Positions 19,272 through 28,697 are shown, counted from the first letter of the stretch. The stretch: DNA of 64,000 nt from Megalonaias nervosa (GCA_016617855.1 JAECUM010016851.1:1-64000); one strand, 5' to 3'. Numbers and translations are program-made. Notes: generated by a model from the letters alone, not told the origin.

Positions 19272-19808
19272 ATGGATCAACCTCAGTCTCGCATTGACGT
19301 TCAACGTTACAGATGCAATCAAGTATGTGAGCGTCTCACTAAACTAAATAATTTTATCGACTATTATAACACGAAAATAAAAAAATACAAAAGACGTATA
19401 GTTGTCATCGATGTAGTTGTTTACTCGGTTTCTGCTGTTGTTACTGGAACAGGATTATTATTATCAACATTGACGATGACAGCACCTACTATTATAACCA
19501 TTATCGTTTCAGCATCAACGACTATTGCTGGAGTTCTCGGTATTATAACCAAAAAGATACATACTTGTACAAATGCTAAATTGCACGATTATATGATTAA
19601 ATTACACACAGTGGCAGAGGCATGTTCTAAATTATCTTTATATATTTCTTCGTGTGTCAGTGATGGTGAAATATCTGATACTGAATTCGCGATGATGATG
19701 AAAACTTATGATGATGCTTTTAAAGTGATCGCAAATGATTTTAATGAATTAAATAACAACAATAATAATAATGACAGACAGGGAGTTACTTCAGCAGATC
19801 GTCACTAA
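19272..19808 (+). CDS. Two-span membrane protein (E1)
   Basis: A 178-aa frame with a charged N-terminal helix (about 1-45) and two adjacent hydrophobic segments: VVIDVVVYSVSAVVTGTG (about 44-61) and IITIIVSASTTIAGVLGII (about 74-92). A Cys-containing C-terminal helical domain and an Asn-rich end follow. It resembles membrane proteins carried by other Polintons, and E2 has a minus-strand counterpart of the same layout (35,460-35,981). Its last 38 bases overlap the penton gene start at 19,771. A role in an internal virion membrane or host entry is speculative. Confidence 0.8.
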   Translation: MDQPQSRIDVQRYRCNQVCERLTKLNNFIDYYNTKIKKYKRRIVVIDVVVYSVSAVVTGTGLLLSTLTMTAPTIITIIVSASTTIAGVLGIITKKIHTCTNAKLHDYMIKLHTVAEACSKLSLYISSCVSDGEISDTEFAMMMKTYDDAFKVIANDFNELNNNNNNNDRQGVTSADRH

Positions 19809-21275
19809 TACAACTCCGTCAAAAACTACTATGATATCGTTAAGTTCGACCAATCCTGAGTTTAGTGTCAATTTTCCAACCGCAATTCCTGCAAAAGAAA
19901 TAGCATTAGCACAATTGCGAGTTTATTATAGCTGGCCCAACATTAGATCAAAACCATTTGGTGGACTACAGCCAAATAATTCATTAATATTCGCTAATAA
20001 GAATAAGCCTGATGGAACTCCTGATTGGCAAATAGTTTCTATTCCAACGGGCAGTTATCAAATAGAACAGATTAATGATGAGTTTCAGCGCAGAATTAAA
20101 TCTATTACAGGAAAAGAATCAAAAATAGCAATTACTGTCTACGAACCAACACTATCTGCGGTTATTGAAATAAATTCCCCTGATTACTCCGTAGATATTT
20201 ATCAAAGTTCGATTAGATCAGTATTAGGTTGGCCTGAAGATCCACCGGTTTATCAAAGACCACCAGAACCACAGAGATCTGATTTTGTCGTAGATGTTAA
20301 AAAATTTATAAAACCTCCAGAATATCGAACAGAAAAAAATGCTTACCCATGGCGACGATATTTTGGTGATGGAGTTATACATTATATAGATAAAACAGAA
20401 ACCCATTTTACAAAAATAGTTGATGGTAAAAAAGGTAAAATAATAGTACTTGATGTTGATGAAATAAATTCATATGCTAGTACAATTAAGTCTGAACATG
20501 GACGTATACTTAATTATCTAAGAAATTTATTTTCCAGCATTAGCAATTCCTACAACGATGACTTAAAAAATCAAATAATTGAAGTAATACAACATTTGAA
20601 TCAAGTTGCTTCAGACCTAGATTTCATGAATGATATTATTGTTAACAGAGAAAAAAATTAGTGAACATAACAGCAGATAGACGGTATAAAGAGTTATATA
20701 TAGTTGATGAAGACGGTCCACCTCGAGGTGTTAGACTAAATCTTCTGTTCACAATAATATTTCTAAAACATTTCGGAATTACGCGAGAACAACTATCAAC
20801 ATTTATAATTCCTGGATTTAATTCTAAAGAGCTAAAGAAATCAGTTAATGATCTTATTGATGAACAATTTAAAAGAATATGTGATTCATGGAAAAAATTA
20901 ATACCTACACCAACTATTCTTAAATTTAATAATGATCCACACGGTGGAGGTCGCCATATCTCACCTGGTATTGTAAATATAACAACAACAATTGCAGTCA
21001 ATCTGGTATGTGACGTAATTGGTGATAGTTATCAAGTAGATCTTTCAAAATCTAATCACCGCAGTGGCACTGCGGAACAGGGGTATATACTATATTCATT
21101 TAGCCCTAAAGACCCCCCCGGTTGGTTAATTGTGTCTGAACCAATTAACCCCGTGTACCTGCGAGTTCATAATCCATTTCTGACAAGAATAAATTTCAAA
21201 CTCACTGACCAGGCAGGAAACATTTTGGATCTAAGACAAGAGTCTCTTAATATTAATTTGTATATACGCTCTTAG
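19771..21275 (+). CDS. Penton / minor capsid protein with one frame slip (E1)
   Basis: The ATG at 19,771 starts a 296-aa frame whose first 150 residues match Polinton pentons: SLSSTNPEFSVNFPTAIPA, EIALAQLRVYYSWPNI, WQIVSIPTGSYQIEQIN. The frame ends with TAG at 20,659-20,661, directly after a run of seven A. A second frame, open across that point without an ATG, runs to 21,275 and supplies the expected C-terminus (PGWLIVSEPINPVYLRVHNP and NFKLTDQAGNILDLR). The two halves belong to one single jelly-roll protein forming the vertices. A large charged insertion (about residues 165-330) separates the conserved ends. The shift is by minus one at a sequence A AAA AAT, which also fits a slippery heptamer. 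Confidence 0.85.
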
Positions 21276-21435
21276 AACGTCTGATTAAATATTTCCTAAT
21301 ATAATAAGGGAAAAAATAATCTGATTCATGAAATAGTTACAGATTTCTTTATCTGATGGGTTTATGGGACTACATTTTTTTAAATAATTATTCAGAGACT
21401 GATATTTTTTATTTTAAAGAAATAATTATTATATA
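21276..21435. other. Short AT-rich intergenic region in E1
   Basis: A 160-bp gap between penton and the next gene, one of the few sizeable gaps in the cluster. It ends with AAATAATTATTATATA directly before the ATG at 21,436, a candidate promoter for the downstream gene. Confidence 0.45.
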
Positions 21436-21840
21436 ATGAACCAAGAAAACATTAATGATATTATTTCTGCTATTAAAAAATTAAAACATAACAGAATAAA
21501 TCTATCTGATAATCTCGATCCTGAAAAAATATTATGCGATTATGAAATATTAAAACAAAGAAAAACTGACAATAAATATACATTACCATCTAATTATAAA
21601 TTTGTAAAATCAATTTATCAGTCTATGTTAGAATCCTTGGCGATGGTAAATGAAAAACAGGTAAAGCTATTTGCGCCTCTTGCACGTTCGATCGAAAATG
21701 TCAGATCCGAACTGTCTCGTGAATACGAGAAAAAGAAGATCGTGGATAATCGTATAATGCAATTAAGAAAAATTATGTTATTTGATTCTGTCAAAAGTGA
21801 AAGTGACACCGAGAGTAGCGACGGTGAAGGTAAAATATAG
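21436..21840 (+). CDS. Uncharacterised helical protein (E1)
   Basis: A 134-aa intact frame with Lys/Glu-rich helices, probably coiled-coil (ISAIKKLKHNRINL and LSREYEKKKIVDNRIMQLRK), and an acidic Ser/Asp/Glu C-terminus. I do not recognise it. It is the last plus-strand gene of the morphogenesis cluster and converges on the HNH gene, with 39 bp between their stop codons. Confidence 0.7.
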   Translation: MNQENINDIISAIKKLKHNRINLSDNLDPEKILCDYEILKQRKTDNKYTLPSNYKFVKSIYQSMLESLAMVNEKQVKLFAPLARSIENVRSELSREYEKKKIVDNRIMQLRKIMLFDSVKSESDTESSDGEGKI

Positions 21841-21879
21841 AGTCGAACTATATACAATTTATTTATTAGGAAGACAGAG

Positions 21880-22455
21880 TTAGATAATATATTCAAATAT
21901 TATCCACTGATCGTATTTTATTGAATATGCTGATCTAGTAATATTATCTGCAACATGTTTTACTGATTGTGGATGTATGCTAAAATATTTTGCAGCCGCA
22001 TTAATTGATGGAAAAGTTATTTCCTGTTCTGTTTCTGTATTTATGGATTGAATAGATCTTCTTGCAAACTTTTTACATTTTCCAGTATTTCCGCGTGCAG
22101 CATTCTGACTAGGTGTAATAACTTGCAGGTTAGATAACCGATTATTATGGGGATTTCCGTCAATGTGATCAACTACAAGTCCATTTTCAACTACTCGATG
22201 AAAACATTCGAATATGAATTTATGTGAGTAATAATTTTTATTTCCAGTATTAAACGTAAAATAACCAGTATTATTAATACTACCGACTGGTTTTTTCAAT
22301 CTACAGTTTCTGATTACACCATCTCGGGATGCTTCATAATTTTTTATTATTGGATGTTTCACAAATTCGTATTTATTACGAAATGCTTTTTTTCTTAATT
22401 CTCTTATAATATCGTTGTCGATCATTTCATCATAAGTCTGATTTGTCTGAGTCAT
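21880..22455 (-). CDS. HNH endonuclease of the NUMOD-bearing homing type (E1)
   Basis: A 191-aa intact minus-strand frame. An N-terminal NUMOD4-like segment (YEASRDGVIRN, then KPVGSINNTGYF) precedes the HNH core (YYSHKFIFECFH, VVDHIDGNPHNNRLSNLQ). A C-terminal NUMOD1/IENR-like helix-turn-helix follows (FPSINAAAKYFSIHPQSVKHV). These architectures are typical of phage and algal-virus homing endonucleases that nick DNA. E2 has a decayed homologue with the identical VGSINNTGYF string, in the same orientation and just upstream of its polymerase, so the gene is an ancestral part of this lineage rather than a recent visitor. Preceded by an AT-rich ATTATTATATAAA block. Confidence 0.88.
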   Translation of the reverse strand: MTQTNQTYDEMIDNDIIRELRKKAFRNKYEFVKHPIIKNYEASRDGVIRNCRLKKPVGSINNTGYFTFNTGNKNYYSHKFIFECFHRVVENGLVVDHIDGNPHNNRLSNLQVITPSQNAARGNTGKCKKFARRSIQSINTETEQEITFPSINAAAKYFSIHPQSVKHVADNITRSAYSIKYDQWIIFEYII

Positions 22456-22469
22456 TTTATATAATAATA

Positions 22470-22783
22470 TTATTTGTCTAAATCATTATTTTGAAATCTG
22501 ACTAGATAATCTTCTACGGTTTGTATAGGAGATTTACCTGGCGATGTATTATTTTTTTTGTCATAATATCGTTTTAATTCTCTATATTTTTTCCGCCACA
22601 TTTTAGACACAATTGAGTTTTTCCTCTGACTCCAACACCACATTGAATACACGGTATTGGTCCTGTACTTCCATTTTTGATACTCTGTGCATGATTTCCG
22701 CAGTATTCATTCACGCACGGTTTATTACAAAGAGAAGTATATCCAATTCTGAGCCAAACACATTTGTTCTTTGTTTCAATCAT
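22470..22783 (-). CDS. Cys-rich putative zinc protein with one frame slip (E1)
   Basis: The minus-strand ATG at 22,783 opens a frame with regularly spaced cysteines: KNKCVW, SLCNKPCVNEYCGNH, then PIPCIQCGVGV and LCLKCGG. These suggest two zinc-binding clusters. The frame slips by one base in a run of A near 22,597-22,605 and continues as KYRELKRYYDKKNN to a stop at 22,470, about 104 codons in total. I recognise the CGNH...CxxCG layout from uncharacterised proteins in other invertebrate Polinton-like elements but know no function. It is transcribed away from the polymerase gene, with 44 bp of AT-rich sequence between the two starts. Confidence 0.7.
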
Positions 22784-22827
22784 TATATATATACTAAAAT
22801 TTTAATTTAAATACTTGTCTTAATTAT
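22784..22827. promoter_or_regulatory. Divergent AT-rich promoter region (E1)
   Basis: A 44-bp A/T block containing TATATATA and TTTTAATTTAAAT separates the starts of the minus-strand Cys-rich gene and the plus-strand polymerase gene. The divergent layout and composition suggest a bidirectional promoter; inference only. Confidence 0.4.
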
Positions 22828-25800
22828 ATGGAGGAATTATCGGCAATTGAACCTCAGATATCCAGATTTGATCTTGACAGACTATCAGAATATAAATTTA
22901 GTACTTTGATGCAAGATCTGGCATTAACAGATGAGGATATAACCGAACGTATTCGTGAAGCAAAAAATGAATTTCGTGACGATGGTGCTGCTCATGTATG
23001 GTCAACATTCAGAGTCGGAAATGTTACTAATATGATGAATGACAAACGAGGAAAAATAATTATTAATCACCTTGATGATCAAAAATATTTTATTTTAATA
23101 AAATTTATTGTAAATACAAAAGAAGATATTTGGATTATTCGTGACAAACGCGATCCAGTACACATACAATCAGGAAATAATATTGTTCTCTTAAATAATA
23201 AATCTAAGCCCGGAATACTAACAGGTGTTGACAAATTATATTATATACAGAGTTATCCAGCAACTGCAGTTGTATATGGAATATTTCCGTTGAATAATAA
23301 ACCTGATGTCGGGGATCTAAAACCTATGAAATTGTCAGAATCAAGAATAAACTGTGTAGCTGAACGAGTTACAGAACATTTTACAAATGCGATACGTGGT
23401 AATGGTTTAACAGATTTACGACGTAAAAAAATAAATACTTGGGCAGAATCAGTTAAAGATACCGGAGCATCTATCAAAGATGTCGCTGAACTAGAAAAGA
23501 AATTGAAATTCCCAATAACAGTAAAACGCTGACGGGAGAGATTTTATATAAATCGAAATATGAATCAAGAGGAGCTCCAATAGATATTATTGATCACAAT
23601 TCGCACGCATGGACCTCAGCAGTAACAATATTTCCACGAGATAGAGCGGTTAAATTTTATGATGGTCATATATTTGATTTTATCAGAAATATCAGTAAAA
23701 GTGATCCTGTGTCTGTTTGGTTATTTCAGAGTTCGGAATATCATCATTACGATCAGTTTGTACGGCCTAATGGTGACATTTACCGTATAGAATCTCTTAA
23801 TGTAGAAATGGAAAATCTTGCGCTGAAATATACTTCAGACGATGTCAAAGTTAGACAATTATTAAATAATTGTTTTACAGTTCCATCCGTAGCGGCTCAT
23901 TTTGCTCAGGAGAAAAATTTATGGAAACCAACACGATCGGAATTTCTTGAGGATATTCATAAAAGCTGCGTAGAATATGGACACGGAGGATTATGGAATA
24001 CTAAATACAACTATAGTGACGTTATATCCGTCGATATGGTAGCATGTTATCCTGGAAGTTTTCTTGGATACGGAGAATGTTCTAAATACTTTAAGAGATT
24101 CGGACATCCATCACACGAAATGACCAGGGTTGCAATAAACGGACATTTACCAGATTTTGATTTAACCGGATTTGCTCATGTAGAATCATTCGAATTTGCA
24201 GAAAATCTCCATCCGATTACTTATACTTGGTTTGGAAGACATTTTTCAGAGCGATGTTGGGTTCCAATAGTACTATTGCGATATATGCTTGATGTTGGAA
24301 TTTTAATATCTTTACAGGTGAGTGAGGCGATTATATCATATAGTCCACAGAAACAAATTTGGTTACCAGAACCAAATAGATTTAATATGATGATGCCAGG
24401 AAAGAATTTCCTGATCTTAATGAAGATGATATTATTAAAATTACTAATAGTATACGTAAATGCAGAGACGAGCATGATGAAAAATTTGCAAAAGATCTTG
24501 GTAGAAAGATAATTGGTAAATTTACTCAAGGAGGAGCCTATGATCATAAAAGACATGTACAAGATTAATTATGGACGATGCTGAACTCGATTTTATAATT
24601 GCTGATACAACAGAAAAAACATATTTATAAATCGGAGTAATGCTTATTTGTCAGACGGAACCAAACTAGGTACAATTGTGAGTTATCTTGATGGTGACTC
24701 ACCGCAGTTTACTCATTTAAGATCTTCTATGTTGGCATATGTTTCTATAAATCTACTGTCTATGATAAATAGATTTTCTCGTGATGCTGTCAGAGTCGCA
24801 ACGGATTCGTTTTATATAAATAAAAAATATACGGATTTATTAAAACCACTACTTGGTAATGGTGAATGGGGATCATGGAGAATAAAACAAGAAAATATAC
24901 TTAGTTATTCTGAATCTGCCGACGTTGAAATTAAGGAAATATATCACAAAAATAATAAACTATCAAAATCATCAGCACCATCTGTATATGATCCTATATC
25001 TAGACATAAAACTGTTTATCTTAATGGATGCGGTGGTTCAGGTAAAACAACTCGTGTGATTAAATTATTCATGAATAATAATTCAGATATAATTGTTTTG
25101 ACTCCGACACATAAATTAGCCAGAGAAATAAAAGAACGAGGAGTAAAATCGTGTACTTATCATAGTTTCTTTAGATGGTGTGGAGACACATGGACTCCCC
25201 AACGAATGGGTGAAAAATATATACCTAAAATTATCATTTGGGACGAGATATGCACGGTGCCGTTAGAAATATTAAAAACATTTCTTGAATGGTTATTGAC
25301 GAAAAATACTGCTATAATAATGTGCGGTGATCATGGTCAACCACCACCTTTTGTTGGACAGTCTCCACATGAATGGCTGAAGAATAACGTAGATTATTAT
25401 GAAGAAATAAATGATGACCATAGAGCTATTGATGAACCACTGAAGGAATTTAAAAGATTAATCAGACTACAACCAGACAGAGTACAATGTGAAATAATGC
25501 GAGGAGTAATTCCAGAGACTTCTATGAATGATTTTCTAAATTTATGGAATCCCACTGATTTAATAGTTGCAAGTAGAAAGATAGTTCGTGATGAACTACA
25601 GGATAAATTATTTCTGTTACATAAAGAAAAGTTTTCAGATCTACCTGTACCTTTGTGTTATCGCCCAGCAGATACTCGACGACAGAATATTGATGTTGAA
25701 ATTCCTGGTGGAGACACTGAAAGTGTCCGAGTACAGAATCTTGTCTTGAATGATATTGTTTTAGTAGATATTAATGTCGTTGAGAATGCGCTGAATATGA

Positions 25801-26360
25801 ATAAATCACCGTGGACATTAGGATATGCTATAACAATCCATTCTTCACAGGGGTTAACTATTTCTGATACAAATATCTGGATTATAGATGATCGGATCGA
25901 ATGGTCGAATTTAGTCTATCTCGCAGTTTCTAGAGTCAGAAGAATATCTCAACTACATAGGGTTATTATTAATTTCATAGAAAATGATAATCAGACTGTT
26001 AATGATGACGTAATAAGAAAAAAACTATCTGGTTATAAGCAGTGTGACAAAAAAAATAATCGTGATTTTGATATTAATGTTGAATTTATTATAAAACTAA
26101 AACAACTACAGAATAATAATTGCGCAAGTTGTAACTGTAATATGTTGTGGCAATATTCGAATAATAATCCAATACAATTTACCGTAGACAGAATTAATAG
26201 TGATCTTGGTCATACACGTGATAATGTGATGCTGACCTGTCTTGAATGCAATCGACGTCGGGGCGCTGCACGCCCTGGTTCTGTTTATGTAATTGTATGT
26301 GGTGGTAATTGTGTGTCTTCAGGGATTACCTGTAATTGTTCACGTACAAATCCACGTTGA
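22828..26360 (+). CDS. Family-B-like DNA polymerase fused to SF1 helicase and HNH/zinc module (E1)
   Basis: About 1,178 codons, followed across four single-base frame slips near 23,525, 24,400, 24,565 and 24,630. The N-terminal 400 residues are unassigned and may hold an exonuclease or terminal-protein region. Polymerase motif A is VDMVACYPGSF (24,028-24,060), a motif-B-like stretch is KIIGKFTQGG (about 24,510), and motif C is ATDSFYI (about 24,800). The last 430 residues are an SF1 helicase of the Pif1/RecD type: Walker A GCGGSGKTT (25,026-25,052), Walker B IIWDEI, GDHGQPPPF, IHSSQGLT and AVSRVRR. The C-terminus has CASCNC, FTVDRINSDLGHTRDNV and CLECNRRRG, an HNH/zinc module. Canonical Polinton PolB lacks the helicase. 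The end overlaps the convergent integrase gene by 76 bp. Confidence 0.85.
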
Positions 26361-27240
26361 GGGGCTGTAGAATCTAATCTGTAAATTGGAGGTCTACCAG
26401 TGGATCTAACCACACTAGAAATTGTATGTGTAGTCACGCTCCAGATAGGATCAGTTGCTCTTTTTTTACCACCTTCAAGTTCACCAGGTTCATATAAATA
26501 TCTTACAGTTGCATTACCTAATACTGGTTGAGATTGATGTCTGTCATTACTACGGGGTATATATTTTTTTGTGATCACAATAGAAGGTTTCATGGAAGTT
26601 GAACGAGTAATTTCATTATTTAATGCAGATATCACACTTGGTAACCTCGTAACCCATTCACGAGATCTCTCACCGGATTTAAAGTTAGTAGATATTTCTT
26701 TTGCATATTGGTATCCAAATAACCGCTCGGCAAGTGTTCGATTAAATCGTTCAACAATTGCCTGATCACGATGAATTTCAGTATGTCCTCGTCTGATTTT
26801 AACGTTATGTTTCTTCATCAACGATAATACTGCACCAAGAAATTCTTTGCCCGGATCAACCTGTAATAACTGTGGCCATCGCAAAGGTCCTCGCTGATAA
26901 ATTCGTTCAAACACAGATGCAACTTCAAACGCTGTCTTTGTTGATAATGGTTCAGCATCTTTATATTTACTTGCAACATCAACGACAGTTAATGCGTATT
27001 TGTATGTGTGTGATTTTCGTCCACGTGTTTTAACAGTATCATGTGGTAAAAACAAAATATCTGCTTGATGAACCTCATTAGGGACGCTGACATCAAAATG
27101 TGAATATTGAATATTTTTAGGTGGTGGTAGATAAATTTGCCACATTGCCTGTCGTGCTAACCACGCTGCAGCAACAGAACGTGAGACTTTTGCTGCTTCA
27201 GATAATTTAGTAATAGCTGATTTACCTCTCCAATATCCTC
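26285..27240 (-). CDS. rve-family integrase (E1)
   Basis: A minus-strand retrovirus-like DDE integrase of the Maverick type (the family to which the C. elegans transposon-derived protein F54H12.3 belongs); it would join element ends to host DNA. Catalytic residues are visible as Asp in EVHQADILFL, Asp in LLQVDPGKEF, and Glu 35 residues later in AIVERFNRTL. The first ATG is at 27,145 (286 aa), but the frame is open upstream to about 27,240 and encodes a conserved-looking N-terminal helix-turn-helix region (YYSPRGYWRG...). That extension has no ATG before an in-frame stop, so the true start is unresolved. The C-terminus overlaps the helicase gene antisense. Confidence 0.92.
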
Positions 27241-27281
27241 TTGGGCTATAATAAATGGATTAAATTATAATATTTATATAA

Positions 27282-27836
27282 TTAATTATCAGCCCCTAGC
27301 ATTATTTTACCTTTCATGGCAGATTTTACTAGAAAACTAGCTAATTTATCTCTAACAGATTTATTTGGTATAGAATTTAATACATGAAACAATTTTACAT
27401 CTGCGAGATGCCTTTGTTGTAAATCTTTACTTTTATACGCAACATCATGAACATGACACGCTTTATCAATCTTATTTACTGGATGCTCTCCTGGTCTTGG
27501 TTGATCTTGATCATCAAGTCGGATGTCAAGTCGGGTTCCAGGACCACAATAATTATATCCTGGTAAGTGTTTTTCCCCCGGATATTTAGCCCATGGAGTT
27601 CCTGGTAATTTTCCTAATAAAGCGGCTATATCTCCACCTGTCTTTGTTTTAACAAATTTGTATTTCTTCGTGCCACATTTTACACATTTACCCGTCAGAG
27701 CACGTCGTTTATTTTTTGTTATTATTGTTGTCAGTCCAGTAGTGGGTGTAGATAATCTACATCGAACACAATATAGATACAATAATTGATTTTTCGGCGA
27801 CACGAAAACAGGAACCAGTAAAGCACCATCCAGCAT
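27282..27836 (-). CDS. Zinc-ribbon / parvovirus-type phospholipase A2 protein (E1)
   Basis: The ATG at 27,836 gives 184 aa; the frame is also open to an upstream TTG. The N-terminal third carries a four-Cys zinc ribbon (YCVRCR ... GKCVKCGTKK). The C-terminal domain has the PLA2 calcium-loop motif YNYCGPGT and the His-Asp catalytic dyad in KIDKACHVHDVAY, followed by a LADVKLF helix, the pattern of parvovirus VP1 and Polinton/adintovirus phospholipases thought to breach endosomal membranes during entry. Intact. The start is 17 bp from the divergent ATPase ATG and only 41 bp separate it from the upstream end of the integrase frame. I did not find a counterpart in E2. Confidence 0.9.
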   Translation of the reverse strand: MLDGALLVPVFVSPKNQLLYLYCVRCRLSTPTTGLTTIITKNKRRALTGKCVKCGTKKYKFVKTKTGGDIAALLGKLPGTPWAKYPGEKHLPGYNYCGPGTRLDIRLDDQDQPRPGEHPVNKIDKACHVHDVAYKSKDLQQRHLADVKLFHVLNSIPNKSVRDKLASFLVKSAMKGKIMLGADN

Positions 27837-27853
27837 TACCAAATTCGATAAGA

Positions 27854-28447
27854 ATGATTATAATAGGTCCGTCTGGATCAGGTAAAACACAACTATTATT
27901 AAATTTAATAATGCGGTGGTTAAAATGGAGTAAATTGTATTTAGTAGCACCATCCGTAGATGATCAACATTGTTACAAAATACTTAAAGATTTTAATGAA
28001 AAAGCAAAATTGCTGAATGAAGACGGTAATGATGTTGTTGACTTTATCACCGATATTGATGAAGCCCCATCTGTAGATGACCTAAATGGATTTATTAATA
28101 ATTTAGTGGTGTACGATGATATTATGTTGGACAGACAAACAAATCCAACTAGAATATTTTCTCGAGGTAGACACAAGAATACAGACGTGATTTATGTTAC
28201 ACAACGATATACACAAATACCTAAAGTGATCAGAGACAACTGCAATATTTTGGTTGTATTTAATGGAGTAGATAATTATACTCTACAGAATATTTATTAT
28301 ACTTGGTGTTCAGGGGATATGGACATGATTAAGTTTAAAAACTTCTTTTCAAAAGCACAGTCTGCTCCGTTCGGATTTATAACAATAAATCTACATGATC
28401 CAAGATCCAGATATCGTGTAGGTCTAGATAAAATCTTTGGTCCTTGA
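27854..28447 (+). CDS. FtsK/HerA (A32-like) genome-packaging ATPase (E1)
   Basis: A 197-aa frame with Walker A GPSGSGKTQ at residues 5-13 and Walker B LVVYDDIM around residue 90. An arginine-bearing segment (SRGRHKNTDVIYVTQRYTQIP) with a sensor-like TQ follows. These are the signatures of the ATPases that package DNA in Polintons and nucleocytoplasmic viruses. The ATG at 27,854 leaves almost nothing before the P-loop. The frame is open upstream with a plausible lead-in (HHPALPNSIR) overlapping the divergent PLA2 gene start, but has no ATG there. The stop codon is 17 bp from the right inverted repeat. Confidence 0.93.
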   Translation: MIIIGPSGSGKTQLLLNLIMRWLKWSKLYLVAPSVDDQHCYKILKDFNEKAKLLNEDGNDVVDFITDIDEAPSVDDLNGFINNLVVYDDIMLDRQTNPTRIFSRGRHKNTDVIYVTQRYTQIPKVIRDNCNILVVFNGVDNYTLQNIYYTWCSGDMDMIKFKNFFSKAQSAPFGFITINLHDPRSRYRVGLDKIFGP

Positions 28448-28464
28448 TTTTATCAAGAATTACA

Positions 28465-28697
28465 GCAGCAGGGAGGGTGAATGACAAAAATTGAGTGACC
28501 TACCGAGTAAACTAAACGCACTATAACACAAAAAACAAAAATGTCAAAAATAGTAACAAAAATGAGCTAACTAAAACGATTTATTATCCGCTTTTTCAAA
28601 CTATACGGTAATAATATTGTTAGGAGGGTTCGGTTTATCATTATTGACCTTATTTTTCAGCCCCTGTAGGAACCTTTATTTTTGTAAAATAAGGTCT
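28465..28697 (-). repeat. E1 right inverted repeat
   Basis: Starts GCAGCAGGGAGGGTGAATG and ends AAAATAAGGTCT; the inverted partner of 12,928-13,160, same length. Similarity with the left flank continues outward to about 28,724 (TTCACCCTCCC), so the repeat unit itself is bounded by inverted copies of GCAGCAGGGAGGGTGAA, almost like a small foldback element. Confidence 0.92.

Larger units (their letters stand above)
12928..28697. mobile_element. Element 1: Maverick/Polinton-class endogenous virus
   Basis: A 15.8-kb element bounded by 233-bp inverted repeats (12,928-13,160 and 28,465-28,697). It carries the hallmark Polinton set: double jelly-roll capsid protein, penton, adenain-like protease, FtsK/A32-type ATPase, rve integrase and a family-B-like DNA polymerase, plus fibre, membrane, PLA2, HNH and zinc proteins. 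It differs from canonical Polintons in having a polymerase fused to an SF1 helicase. Coding density is high, with 5-30 bp gaps between genes. No convincing 6-bp target duplication is seen, and homology between the two ends extends outward to about 12,901 and 28,724, so the exact termini are uncertain. Several genes carry single-base frame slips. Confidence 0.93.

Noticed and set aside
19771..24640. Programmed frameshifting as a general explanation for E1 breaks
   Set aside because: Only the penton site matches a slippery heptamer; the other six lack one, so single-base deletions are the simpler account.
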